A stretch of DNA of 51,702 bases from Bacillota bacterium. Lineage in GTDB: Bacteria > Bacillota_A > Clostridia > Lachnospirales > WQUN01. The notes beneath the pieces are model-generated. The model did no database searches. It saw only the letters and a list, made by a program, of their open reading frames with translations, and was not told the origin of the DNA. Positions 26,222 through 35,654 of the stretch are shown here, piece by piece; the first letter of the stretch is position 1; each line of letters opens with the position of its first letter. The translations under genes were made by a program, and so were the position numbers. The stretch is from contig WQTQ01000239.1 in assembly GCA_009786175.1 (NCBI GenBank), forward strand, positions 1-51,702, in the 5' to 3' direction.

Positions 26222-26422
26222 TTCGACACAAACTTACAATATACACATTGCAGAGTTACAGAATAGTCTGCGTAAATCAAAAAATAGGTAATCGTCAAAA
26301 ATTTATAATTATATCGTAACCAAATTTTAAAGATTGTAATTATATTTACATATATGGCGAAATGGTTTTACAGGTCAAAATTTCTGAAATTAAAACCTAC
26401 GAAAGGTCTGTGGTTAAGTAAT

Positions 26423-29400
26423 ATGACAATACCAATTGCAATCGTTGGAATGGGCGCAATATTGCCTGGCGCAATGGATTTAAGTGAATGTTGGAGTAAT
26501 ATTTTAGCAGCAAAAGACTGCATTGATGATATTCCAAGTCTCTATTGGGATATTGAAGACTTTTATGATCCAAACCCTTTAGCTCCTGATAAATCATACA
26601 GTTATAAGGCAGGGGCTATTGGTGAAGCAGAGTTTGACTCTATCGGTTTTGGAATTTCACCATTGGCAATGGAATCAATTTCTGTAGAACAGCTTTATGC
26701 CCTTGTTGTGGCCAGACAAGCTCTTTTAGATGCAGATATGATAGGCGCAAATGCGAGAAAATTTAATCGTGAAAAAACCGGAGTTATTTTAGCTGCAGGA
26801 ATTGGTAAAAACGCTTTTTCCCTTTCGCGCAGACAAGATATTCCGCGGACAAGAAAAATCCTTGAAAATTCAGGGGTACCTGCCGAACTTATCGAACGGA
26901 TACTTGAACGACTAAAAAATGTTGAAATTGAGTGGACCGAAGACAGCGAACCGGGTTATCTTGCGAATGTAACAGCCGGTAGAATTGCAAGCCGTTTCGA
27001 TTTTAACGGAACAAACTGTGCTGTGGACGCTGCATGTGCCTCAAGCTTAGCTGCTCTAAAATTTGCAGTCGGCGAGTTGTACAGCGGTGATTGTGATGTT
27101 GTTCTTACGGGGGGAGTTAACCTTGATTTAACTGCTTCCGCATTTATATCGTTTTGTAAAACGCCGGCAATCTCAAAAATTGGCATAAGCCGTCCTTTTG
27201 ACGCAGACGCAGACGGCATGATTCTTGGTGACGGCGTCGCAATGGTTGTACTTAAACGCCTAGAGGATGCAGAGAGAGATAACGATCGAATTTATGCGGT
27301 AATAAAGTCTGTAGGCTCATCGGGAGACGGCCGTGCAAAAAGTATATTTGCACCTACAATGGAGGGTCAATCAAAGGCTCTTATGCGTGCGTACGAGAAA
27401 ACAGATGTACATCCGTCTACTATAAGCTTAATTGAGGCCCACGGTACAAGCACTCATGTGGGTGACGGTTGCGAGTTGTCAACTTTAAAGCGTTTCTTTG
27501 AAGGCAGCGGTGCCGAGCAAAATGCCATTGCGATTGGAAGTATAAAAAGTCAAATAGGACACACACGACTGACAGCGGGAATGGCGGGGCTTATAAAAAC
27601 AGCATTATCCCTTTATCACAGAACTATTCCGCCTACCTTAAATGTGTCAACTCGCAGAGCCGACATGATCGAATCTGCTTTCTATACGACACCGGCAGCA
27701 AAACCGTGGACAACAAGTAAGAGATGTAATATTCGAAGAGCAGGAGTCAGTTCCTTTGGGTTCGGCGGAACAAATTTCCATACTGTTTTGGAGGAATACA
27801 AAGGAGATTCTAATAATTGGCGAAGGTTGCACAGGATACCTTCGGGCATATGCTTAGATGCCTCCGACAGCAATGAGTTAATAGCTGTATGCGAGAGTTG
27901 GATAGAATATCTTAATACAGAACCGGCAGCATATGATGTGCTTTTAGACAGCCAAAGAGATGTCAAAGAGATCTCCGGAGACAGGCCGCGTATAGGCTTT
28001 GTGTCCGGGAACGCAGATGAAGCTAAACATAAACTTCGTGTTTGCGCAGACATGCTTAAAAAGAGCGATACCCAAAATATAGAGGAAGCTCATCTTGAAG
28101 CTGAAGGCATATATTTTCGCACAAAAGGTATTGCAGAAGACGCTAAAGTAGTAACTTTGTTCCCGGGGCAAGGTTCGCAATATATAGGAATGATGGACGA
28201 GATTGCAAGAGATTATCCTGAAATGTCCGAGTTCCTTGAACTTTGCGGACATACACTGGAGTCACGCGGGCTTAGGCCAATTGCTGATATTTTATACAGC
28301 GGCGATTTGAAAATTTCACAGATGGAAGCTGAAGCGTCCTTAAAAGACACAAAATATACTCAGCCTGCTCTTGCCGCTGTATGTGGCGGTATGTACGAAA
28401 TTTTAAGAAACCGAGGGTATACGGAAGACTTCATTATTGGACATAGCTTTGGCGAGATTGCGGGGCTTTGGGCGAGTGGCGTTATCGATAAAGAAGCATT
28501 TATAGAGGTAGCCTGTGCCCGCGGACATGCCATGTCAGAAGTATTATGTGAAACCGGCATGATTGCTGTTTCAGGAGACATAGATTCTTGCAGAAAATGG
28601 ATTCAAGACTATGATAACTTATATATTGCAAATGAAAATAGCGATTTGCAAACCGTGGTATCCGGCAATATGGAACAAATTAAAAAGTTTGCCGCCAAGC
28701 TTAGCGAAATGAATGTTGTCAATACAATACTTAAAGTATCCCAGGCGTTTCATTCTCCATATATGACTGATGCGAATAAAGCATTTTGCAAAACAATTGA
28801 CAACACAAAGTTTTCTGCTCTAAAAAAGAAACTTTACAATGGCGCGTCAAGCAAATTCTATAAACAGCAGGCAGCTTTAGTGAAAGAAACACTCGCTAAG
28901 CAAATGGAACTGACCGTGCATTTTGCCGGATGCATCCGTGATGCCTATAAAAAAGGGGCCCGAGTTTTTATTGAAATAGGCCCGGGTAAGGTTTTAACAA
29001 ATTTGACAAACAAAATCCTTGAAGGCAAAGAATATTATGCTCTGGCCGTTAACAGGCTTGGCAGGCGTAAAAATGTGCATGTTCAACTTGAAGAGACCCT
29101 TGTTCACCTCAGGGTGTTGGGTGTTAAGGTTGGCGGTGATTTATACCGCATGAGTACATCGGAAGTATATAAAAGTGAAAAGCCGAAATCATCCTATGTA
29201 ATCAACCCAATGTTGTATATGACACCTAAAAAAAGAGAAGTTGCAGAGGCGGCCATTGAAGTAATAGACCCTTTATACGATTTTGTGCCGGTTCACTCTG
29301 CTGAAAGTAATGAAAACATAAGCGTACTCAAAGAGGAAGCCAGCCCCTATTACGAAGTTACTACTTTAGGGAATTTTTATGATCTGGGAGGAGAGTTAGA

Positions 29401-30136
29401 AATGCGAAAAGATGCAATGGAGTCAATTTTTGACTTACAAAGCTTAAACACGAAAGCTTTAGAGAATTTCTTAACTTCACAAGAAAATCAAATTAAAGTA
29501 TTCAAGGAATTGTTTACAGGTTCAGCCGGAAGTCCTGCCTCAAGCGATGCCTTAAAGTTGATAGGTGCTTTCCAAAATAACAGTCTTAGAGCGTTTGAGG
29601 CCTATATGCATGGGCAGCAAGGAATCATGGGCGGCATTGCCACAATGCCCAAAGAAAATGCTGTCTACAGACAAATAGAGCCGCAACCCATCGAATACAA
29701 TGAATATTCCTCTAATGATGCCGTAACTCATGTAGAAAAGGATATCCATAAAGACATGCCTTTAGTACGCAGAGCTGAGAGCATTGTGTTAAATAATACA
29801 GTTTCTGAGCCAACACCTGTATCTGTGCAAGCTATAGAAAATGTTGCGGCTTTGGAAAGGCCACCGGTTCAAAACAGTGCACCTGCCCTGACAGGTTTCG
29901 ATCCTGTGGCGATGATTATCAGGATAATAAGCGAAAAAAGTGGCTATCCCGAAGAGTTGTTGGATGCCGACATGAATATAGAGTCCGATTTGGGAATTGA
30001 CTCTATAAAAAAGATTGAAGTTTTCTCGGAATTAAACAAGCAAATTCCCGGCGGGCTTGACAATGACGATGTAGAAGCCATTGCAATGCTGCAAACTATA
30101 AGCGAAATCGGTGATTATATACTAAAAAAAAAGTAA
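26423..30136 (+). CDS. PfaA-like synthase, KS-AT-ACP (single ACP)
   Basis: This 1237-residue protein (from ATG 26423; the frame is open to 26354 but homology starts at PIAIVGMGAILPG) is an iterative secondary-lipid/polyketide synthase subunit. The ketosynthase (about 3-455) has active-site C205 in DAACASS, EAHGTST and the GHT segment. The acyltransferase (about 575-885) has FPGQGSQ and GHSFG with S675. A long linker with a stretch low in motifs (about 950-1150) follows, then one acyl carrier domain with LGIDSIK and phosphopantetheine Ser1194. The GIDSIK form is typical of PUFA synthases, but those carry 3-9 tandem ACPs and a KR in the same chain. Here the KR is the next gene. It is the first gene after the consensus promoter. 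A phosphopantetheinyl transferase is not in the window. Confidence 0.9.
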   Translation: MTIPIAIVGMGAILPGAMDLSECWSNILAAKDCIDDIPSLYWDIEDFYDPNPLAPDKSYSYKAGAIGEAEFDSIGFGISPLAMESISVEQLYALVVARQALLDADMIGANARKFNREKTGVILAAGIGKNAFSLSRRQDIPRTRKILENSGVPAELIERILERLKNVEIEWTEDSEPGYLANVTAGRIASRFDFNGTNCAVDAACASSLAALKFAVGELYSGDCDVVLTGGVNLDLTASAFISFCKTPAISKIGISRPFDADADGMILGDGVAMVVLKRLEDAERDNDRIYAVIKSVGSSGDGRAKSIFAPTMEGQSKALMRAYEKTDVHPSTISLIEAHGTSTHVGDGCELSTLKRFFEGSGAEQNAIAIGSIKSQIGHTRLTAGMAGLIKTALSLYHRTIPPTLNVSTRRADMIESAFYTTPAAKPWTTSKRCNIRRAGVSSFGFGGTNFHTVLEEYKGDSNNWRRLHRIPSGICLDASDSNELIAVCESWIEYLNTEPAAYDVLLDSQRDVKEISGDRPRIGFVSGNADEAKHKLRVCADMLKKSDTQNIEEAHLEAEGIYFRTKGIAEDAKVVTLFPGQGSQYIGMMDEIARDYPEMSEFLELCGHTLESRGLRPIADILYSGDLKISQMEAEASLKDTKYTQPALAAVCGGMYEILRNRGYTEDFIIGHSFGEIAGLWASGVIDKEAFIEVACARGHAMSEVLCETGMIAVSGDIDSCRKWIQDYDNLYIANENSDLQTVVSGNMEQIKKFAAKLSEMNVVNTILKVSQAFHSPYMTDANKAFCKTIDNTKFSALKKKLYNGASSKFYKQQAALVKETLAKQMELTVHFAGCIRDAYKKGARVFIEIGPGKVLTNLTNKILEGKEYYALAVNRLGRRKNVHVQLEETLVHLRVLGVKVGGDLYRMSTSEVYKSEKPKSSYVINPMLYMTPKKREVAEAAIEVIDPLYDFVPVHSAESNENISVLKEEASPYYEVTTLGNFYDLGGELEMRKDAMESIFDLQSLNTKALENFLTSQENQIKVFKELFTGSAGSPASSDALKLIGAFQNNSLRAFEAYMHGQQGIMGGIATMPKENAVYRQIEPQPIEYNEYSSNDAVTHVEKDIHKDMPLVRRAESIVLNNTVSEPTPVSVQAIENVAALERPPVQNSAPALTGFDPVAMIIRIISEKSGYPEELLDADMNIESDLGIDSIKKIEVFSELNKQIPGGLDNDDVEAIAMLQTISEIGDYILKKK

Positions 30137-30147
30137 TTTCGCCTAAA

Positions 30148-31791
30148 ATGCAAACAGAGCGAATGATTAAGCGTTATGAAGTCGCTTTAAATAGCGTTCC
30201 TGTGGAAACCAATCCAATAAAACCTGTCGGCAATGGAGTGGTTATAGTAAATTTGGATGCCGATGGAGTAGCTCAATTTGTTGCACAGAAATTAAAAAAT
30301 AGAGGTTATCAAGTGGTTTTTTCGGTTATGCCTGAAATAAAACCGAAAGACACAGGAGACTTTAGCTCGTATTCAATTTCATGCGATAACGAAAATACCA
30401 TTGAGGAACTCTTTAATCAGGTTACAGAAAAATTTGACCAACCTTTAGCAGGGTTTATACACATTGCTTCAAAAGAAAACTCTAAAGATAACGACATATT
30501 TTCTAAACGCGAAAGAAATATTTTAAAAACAATATTTTTATGCGCAAAATACTTTGTACGTACCCGGCAAAAAGAGAACAGTTTTTTGGTAAGTGCTGTC
30601 CGTATGGATGGCAATCTTGGGCTTGAAACAAGCAGCAACATTATTCAAGGAGGACTATTTGGCTTACACAAGTCCCTGGCAATAGAAAGCGAAGGCAGCT
30701 TCTTAAGCAAAGCTATAGACCTTGCAATAGAACTGCCTCCGGACAAAGCTGCCGATTATCTTATTGAAGAAATTTTTGACACCGGTTATGAAAAACAAGA
30801 GGTCGGCAGGACTATAGACGGTAAACGCAATACACCGACATTAATTGAAAGATATGTTAATACCGATGTACGCGACACTGCGTTAACACAAAATGATGTA
30901 CTGCTTGTAACCGGCGGGGGCAGAGGCATTACGGCTAACTGCATTATTAATCTTGCAAAGGAATGCGGCTGCGGATTTGTTTTACTTGGGCGTACAAGCT
31001 TGAATCAGGACGTCAGTTGGGCCGAAGGCATACGAGATAAAGTTACTTTGAGAAAAATGGCAATGGACAGGTTGAGAAAAAATAATCCCAAAAGTGTGCC
31101 AAAGCCTTCAGAGATAGACAAGATGGTAAACAGCGTACTTCATCACGCGGATATAATGGATACGATTAACGCGATTAAATCTGCAGGCGGAAGAGTCCTT
31201 TATGAGGCCTGTGATGTACGTGACACAAAGCTGCTTAAGCAAGTTATAGAAAAAAGCGAGCAAGAACTGGGAAGTATTACGGGGCTTATACATGGCGCAG
31301 GTAATATTGAAGATAAAAAAATTCAACGCAAAACAGTTGACGATTTTGATAATGTGTTTGGCTCAAAAATAGAAGGGCTTGAAACTTGTTTAAACTGTCT
31401 TGATACAGGCAAGCTTAAATACTTGGTTTTATTCAGTTCAATTGCGGGATACTTTGGAAATGCCGGACAAAGCGATTATGCCATGGCCAATGAAGTTATG
31501 AATAAGTTTGCGTATTGGCTTAAACGTAAGCAGCCTTTCTGTAAAACAGTATCTATTAACTGGGGATTATGGGATGGAGGAAGCATGGTAAGCGACTCTA
31601 TCCGAAGTGCGATTAAAGACACCGAACTTCGTTTGATTCCGTTAGAAGTCGGCAGCGAATACTTTGTAGAGCAGTTTTTATACGAGAAGGACTCTACTTC
31701 TTGTCAGATTATTATTAACTGCAGTAATCAATTAATAAGACCCAAAATAGATATTCCAGGTATGCAAGCTTTAAGCAGTCATAAGAAATAA
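30148..31791 (+). CDS. Stand-alone ketoreductase of PfaA type
   Basis: The 547 residues match a PKS/PUFA-type ketoreductase: an N-terminal structural half with a degenerate Rossmann fold (VVIVNLDADGVAQFVAQKL, GFIHIAS) and a catalytic half with VTGGGRGIT, LLGRT, catalytic S431 in LFSSIAGYFGNAGQ and Y444/N448 in DYAMAN. It would reduce the beta-ketoacyl-ACP made by the upstream KS. In PfaA this domain follows the ACPs on the same polypeptide; here it begins 11 bp after the KS-AT-ACP stop. No clear RBS is seen before the ATG at 30148, so translational coupling is likely; an ATG at 30163 is another option. Confidence 0.9.
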   Translation: MQTERMIKRYEVALNSVPVETNPIKPVGNGVVIVNLDADGVAQFVAQKLKNRGYQVVFSVMPEIKPKDTGDFSSYSISCDNENTIEELFNQVTEKFDQPLAGFIHIASKENSKDNDIFSKRERNILKTIFLCAKYFVRTRQKENSFLVSAVRMDGNLGLETSSNIIQGGLFGLHKSLAIESEGSFLSKAIDLAIELPPDKAADYLIEEIFDTGYEKQEVGRTIDGKRNTPTLIERYVNTDVRDTALTQNDVLLVTGGGRGITANCIINLAKECGCGFVLLGRTSLNQDVSWAEGIRDKVTLRKMAMDRLRKNNPKSVPKPSEIDKMVNSVLHHADIMDTINAIKSAGGRVLYEACDVRDTKLLKQVIEKSEQELGSITGLIHGAGNIEDKKIQRKTVDDFDNVFGSKIEGLETCLNCLDTGKLKYLVLFSSIAGYFGNAGQSDYAMANEVMNKFAYWLKRKQPFCKTVSINWGLWDGGSMVSDSIRSAIKDTELRLIPLEVGSEYFVEQFLYEKDSTSCQIIINCSNQLIRPKIDIPGMQALSSHKK

Positions 31792-31800
31792 GGAGGACAC

Positions 31801-34800
31801 GTGGACAATATTGCAATTATCGGCATAGGATGCCTTTTTCCTGATTATGCTGACAAGGATAAATTTTGGAACACTATTATAAGTGGAGGCAACTTCTTGT
31901 ATCGCGATCAATTTTTAGAGACCGATATAGAAAGAAGCGGCCTACCCTATTCAGGTTCAGATTTTTTTAAAGGACGTCTTTCAGATGCAGAACTAGAAGA
32001 ACTTACTCCTTTCGGTGAACTATTCAAATGGTGCGCTTACGTTACGGACGAAGCTATGAAAGATGCAGGTTATTTCCATGCTAAAGAAAAATTTGGACGC
32101 ACAGGCATGGTGGTCGGAAGCGTAGCACAAACCATTAGCGATCAAATTGATGTTATGCATCCTTTTTTCACGAAAACTGTAGCAAAGGAAGTAAATGCAA
32201 TTTTAGGAGGAGAGAAGTTTTCTCATTGCTATTCTCCGAAAAACGAAAATTTAAGAATCGAAAGTCTTTTGGCAGATACCGAACCTGTTAGATACATTGC
32301 TCAGAAACGCGGCTTTGGCGGGCCCGTAATTATGTTTAATGCGGCTTGCGCATCCCCGCTATATGCAATTAAGCTGGCGTCTTTTTACCTTAACTCCGGG
32401 GAAGCCGATATTATGATTGCCGGATCTCACTGTTCCAACGAAACAGTTGCAGGTATATCCGGTCTCTTTGACACATTCGGTATATTGTGCGGGGTTGGCG
32501 AAAGCCTTCCTATGGACAAAAACTCAAAGGGCCTGATTACCGGTTCCGGTGCAGGTGTTTTTGTGCTTAAACGCCTTGCAGATGCGGAACGTGACGGTGA
32601 CAATATTTTGGCGGTTGTCGAAAGCATTGGCTGCTCCAATGATGGGGGAACCGGCGGCGGTATGTTGAGCCCGTCTGCTATAGGCCAAATCGAAGCATAT
32701 GAAGCAGCATATACAGGCGGCCTTTCACTTGACATTGATTATATCGAATGCCATGCAACAGGAACGACAGCAGGCGACAAGACAGAAATAGAGTCTATCG
32801 AACGCTTTTTTGGCTATGACTACAGTCTTGGCGGGTCATCTTCAGGCTCGCGCCCTATGCTGGGTGCATTGAAGGGCAGTACCGGGCATTTTTTCACCGC
32901 TACAGCTTGCGCATCAATTGTAAAAGTTATAATGGCAATGCAACATGAAATAATTCCGGCGACTATTGGCGTAAATGACCCGATATGTGAAGGGATTCTA
33001 TTAGAAAACACCCCTTGGAAATCCGGAGAAAAGCTGAGAAGAGCGGGCATTAACGCCTTTGGTTTAGGCGGAATCAACGCACACCTTGTTATTAGCGAAT
33101 ATAGGGGACAAAATCTGCCTGCACCACAGGCCCCTGTCTCTGTAAATCAGAACGATAATCACGCCGGGACAGATTTGGCAATTACCGGAATGGGTCTTCA
33201 CATAGGCAAATTTAAATCTGTAGAAGAGTTTTTACAAGGGCTTTTATCTTCAGATACTGCGTTTGCACAAGCCGACGACGACAGGTTCAGAGGGCTAAAT
33301 AAAGACAAGGCCTACATGGATGCTCTCGGTCTTTTAGAAATGCCAAAAGGTTCATATTTAAACAATCTTAACTTTGATACAATGCGCTTTAAAATGCCCA
33401 TAGTAGGCGACCCGTATTTTCTGCGAAGAGACATGTTAATGCTTGAAGTGGCAGCAGAAGCCCTTGACGATGCAGGCGTTCAAGCGGGCTCATCACCGCG
33501 TACCGCCGTAATTGTTCACTCTGCACCGGACTATACGGATCAGCTCTTTATGGCCAGTGTCGAGCTTAAAGACAGCATACTCGAGAGCCTTAAAGAAACT
33601 TGCCCCGAACTAACTGATGCTCAAAGACAAGAAGTTGTACGAATACTAAAAGAAAACGAAGCCACAAGAGAAAGTGCTGATAATGTACCCGGTATGATTA
33701 CAAATATCAGAGGATGCCGAATATCAGCTCATTGGGGATTCAGTGCCCCGTCTATTACAATTTTTGAAAGAGAAATATCAATACTGCGTTGTTTAGAGCT
33801 TGCCAGATTCTTCATTTCAGAAGGAATCGCCGATCAGGTAGTTGTTGGGGTGTCATCGTTCTCGGGCGAACTTGAGCATATTTACACTCAAAAAGAGTTA
33901 GGTGCTATGGATCTTATGTTAGAACATGGCATTGCAGAGGGCGCAGCTGCTCTTGTTCTTAAGTCCAATGAGGCCGCAACTAAATGCAAGGATAGAGTCT
34001 ATGCAGTTATCAACGGGCTTGGGATTTCAGGTGTATCTCAGGATACTAAAGCTAATGTGGAAACTGCTATTGGAAAAGCTATAGAAGAAGCCAATATAGG
34101 CAAGGGCGATGTCCATGCCGTAGAAATACCTAAAAGCTATGACTTGGAACAAAGAAGTTTAGTTGAACAGTTTTGCTATAAAAAATATAAAAAGTATTTG
34201 GACAGCAAATCTTTCAATGTGTTGGACATAGAAAGCTATTTGGGGTTTGGTTTCAGTTTATCTACAGCCGCGTCCATTATTCGCCATGCACTTCAGCTGC
34301 ATTTATCTCGTGTGTTTATGCCTAATTCAAAAGAAAACCTAAAAACAACAGGTAAAAAACCCGCATCTCTTGTTACAAGCTACGCCAAAGAAAAGCTTTT
34401 TGGCTGTGTCGTTATGACGCAAAGCAGCAGCAACGAACACAGGGATAGAAAACTTGTTTCACAATTTATACCTATTCCCATTCCCTTTGATTCTGTCAGT
34501 GAGCTTGATGAGCGATTACAAGTATTAGAAGCGGCGTTAGAAAAAAAAGGATTAAAACAGCTTCATGCACAATCTTGGCTTGAATACCGTAATGCATGTA
34601 CTGCGAAGGGCAATGGCATGAGCCGGGGAGCAGTTCTTCTGTGCGATTCAAAAGAAACATTGCGTGATGAGATTAGTAAGTTGCGGCGTTGCGTTTCAGA
34701 TAACACTTCTTTCGTCGGTTCCGATCTTGAAATCGACTCATTTGGTTTTGTAGAAGACGAAAACATGGATGAGACGCTTAATATTTTTGCCGAGCAGTTT

Positions 34801-35637
34801 GGCATTTCAAAGGAAATACTGTCCTCTATAGGGGTCAGTAAAGCACTCCTTCTGTATAAGCCTGCTAAATATTTGATGAGTTTAGGCTCGAAGCTCATGC
34901 TGCATGGAATCTCATTTGATTATGATAAGTTTTTTAGCAATTTCGATTTCTATATTCTTAACAAGCCATCCTATATCAGAAAAATACCTACCGGAATGCC
35001 AAATTTTTTGGAGAAGCTAGGCTCAGAAGAAAACAGAAAAAGAATACAAGCATTGGCCGCGAAATCGTATCAACTCCCAGAGGGTTCAATCCCAATAGCG
35101 GCAATACCTAAGTTTCATAAAGGGCAAAAAAGTAATACGCTTATTACAAATATAAGTAAATATTATGAAAGCTTAAATGGCAGCAATTATGTTGCGCCAG
35201 AAAATCAAATGATTGGGAAATTACTTTCAGCCGCACGCTGCGGTGGGATGTATGGTTTAGGAGAAGTTATTACTGAACTTGACTTGCATGAGAATCATCG
35301 GATATTTGAGCTGAACGCCGACAAAAGCATATCATTGTCGAAGACGTTGCTTTTAGAAGCAATAAATCAAACTCATGTATTGTATGCAATTAATGCAGGA
35401 TATTTCACAGATGGAGATTCTCATATTGAATATAGCAATGAGACGCCTGCTAAAATTAAAGTCCCAATTAGCAATATCAAGACTGTCATGCGAAATGAAC
35501 TGTATGTCAAATCAATCAAAGAGCATTGTGGACAAATTGAAATTATTTCAACCTGTAATGTGTTTTTGGAAGATGTATGTGTTTATAAAACAAATAATGC
35601 AGTGATTGTAATTAGCTCTAAAAAATCTAGTAAGTAA
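31801..35637 (+). CDS. PfaC-like subunit: KS, chain-length-factor-like KS, AT-remnant linker, degenerate DH
   Basis: The protein has 1278 residues. Domain 1 (about 1-440) is a ketosynthase with C183 (FNAACASP), ECHATGT and TGHFF. Domain 2 (about 458-835) is KS-like; by manual alignment E658 occupies the Cys position (SITIFEREIS), so it is probably a chain-length factor. Residues about 880-960 resemble the pre-acyltransferase linker of the AT protein at 38130-40898, but the AT core is absent and only a post-AT-like helix (AKYLMSLGSKLMLHGISFD) remains. Residues about 1130-1278 are a hot-dog fold homologous to the C-terminal DH of that protein, but the active-site HF-x2-DPV-x-PG segment is replaced (FELNADKSISLSK), so it is probably inactive. 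RBS AAGGAGG precedes the start, which is GTG. Confidence 0.88.
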   Translation: MDNIAIIGIGCLFPDYADKDKFWNTIISGGNFLYRDQFLETDIERSGLPYSGSDFFKGRLSDAELEELTPFGELFKWCAYVTDEAMKDAGYFHAKEKFGRTGMVVGSVAQTISDQIDVMHPFFTKTVAKEVNAILGGEKFSHCYSPKNENLRIESLLADTEPVRYIAQKRGFGGPVIMFNAACASPLYAIKLASFYLNSGEADIMIAGSHCSNETVAGISGLFDTFGILCGVGESLPMDKNSKGLITGSGAGVFVLKRLADAERDGDNILAVVESIGCSNDGGTGGGMLSPSAIGQIEAYEAAYTGGLSLDIDYIECHATGTTAGDKTEIESIERFFGYDYSLGGSSSGSRPMLGALKGSTGHFFTATACASIVKVIMAMQHEIIPATIGVNDPICEGILLENTPWKSGEKLRRAGINAFGLGGINAHLVISEYRGQNLPAPQAPVSVNQNDNHAGTDLAITGMGLHIGKFKSVEEFLQGLLSSDTAFAQADDDRFRGLNKDKAYMDALGLLEMPKGSYLNNLNFDTMRFKMPIVGDPYFLRRDMLMLEVAAEALDDAGVQAGSSPRTAVIVHSAPDYTDQLFMASVELKDSILESLKETCPELTDAQRQEVVRILKENEATRESADNVPGMITNIRGCRISAHWGFSAPSITIFEREISILRCLELARFFISEGIADQVVVGVSSFSGELEHIYTQKELGAMDLMLEHGIAEGAAALVLKSNEAATKCKDRVYAVINGLGISGVSQDTKANVETAIGKAIEEANIGKGDVHAVEIPKSYDLEQRSLVEQFCYKKYKKYLDSKSFNVLDIESYLGFGFSLSTAASIIRHALQLHLSRVFMPNSKENLKTTGKKPASLVTSYAKEKLFGCVVMTQSSSNEHRDRKLVSQFIPIPIPFDSVSELDERLQVLEAALEKKGLKQLHAQSWLEYRNACTAKGNGMSRGAVLLCDSKETLRDEISKLRRCVSDNTSFVGSDLEIDSFGFVEDENMDETLNIFAEQFGISKEILSSIGVSKALLLYKPAKYLMSLGSKLMLHGISFDYDKFFSNFDFYILNKPSYIRKIPTGMPNFLEKLGSEENRKRIQALAAKSYQLPEGSIPIAAIPKFHKGQKSNTLITNISKYYESLNGSNYVAPENQMIGKLLSAARCGGMYGLGEVITELDLHENHRIFELNADKSISLSKTLLLEAINQTHVLYAINAGYFTDGDSHIEYSNETPAKIKVPISNIKTVMRNELYVKSIKEHCGQIEIISTCNVFLEDVCVYKTNNAVIVISSKKSSK

Positions 35638-35654
35638 AAAGGACTGATTAAGAA

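Noticed and set aside
26354..26422. ATG at 26354 as the start of the KS-AT-ACP gene
   Set aside because: It has no RBS and adds 23 basic residues ahead of the conserved ketosynthase start; 26423 fits homology better, although its AAAGG is 16 nt away.
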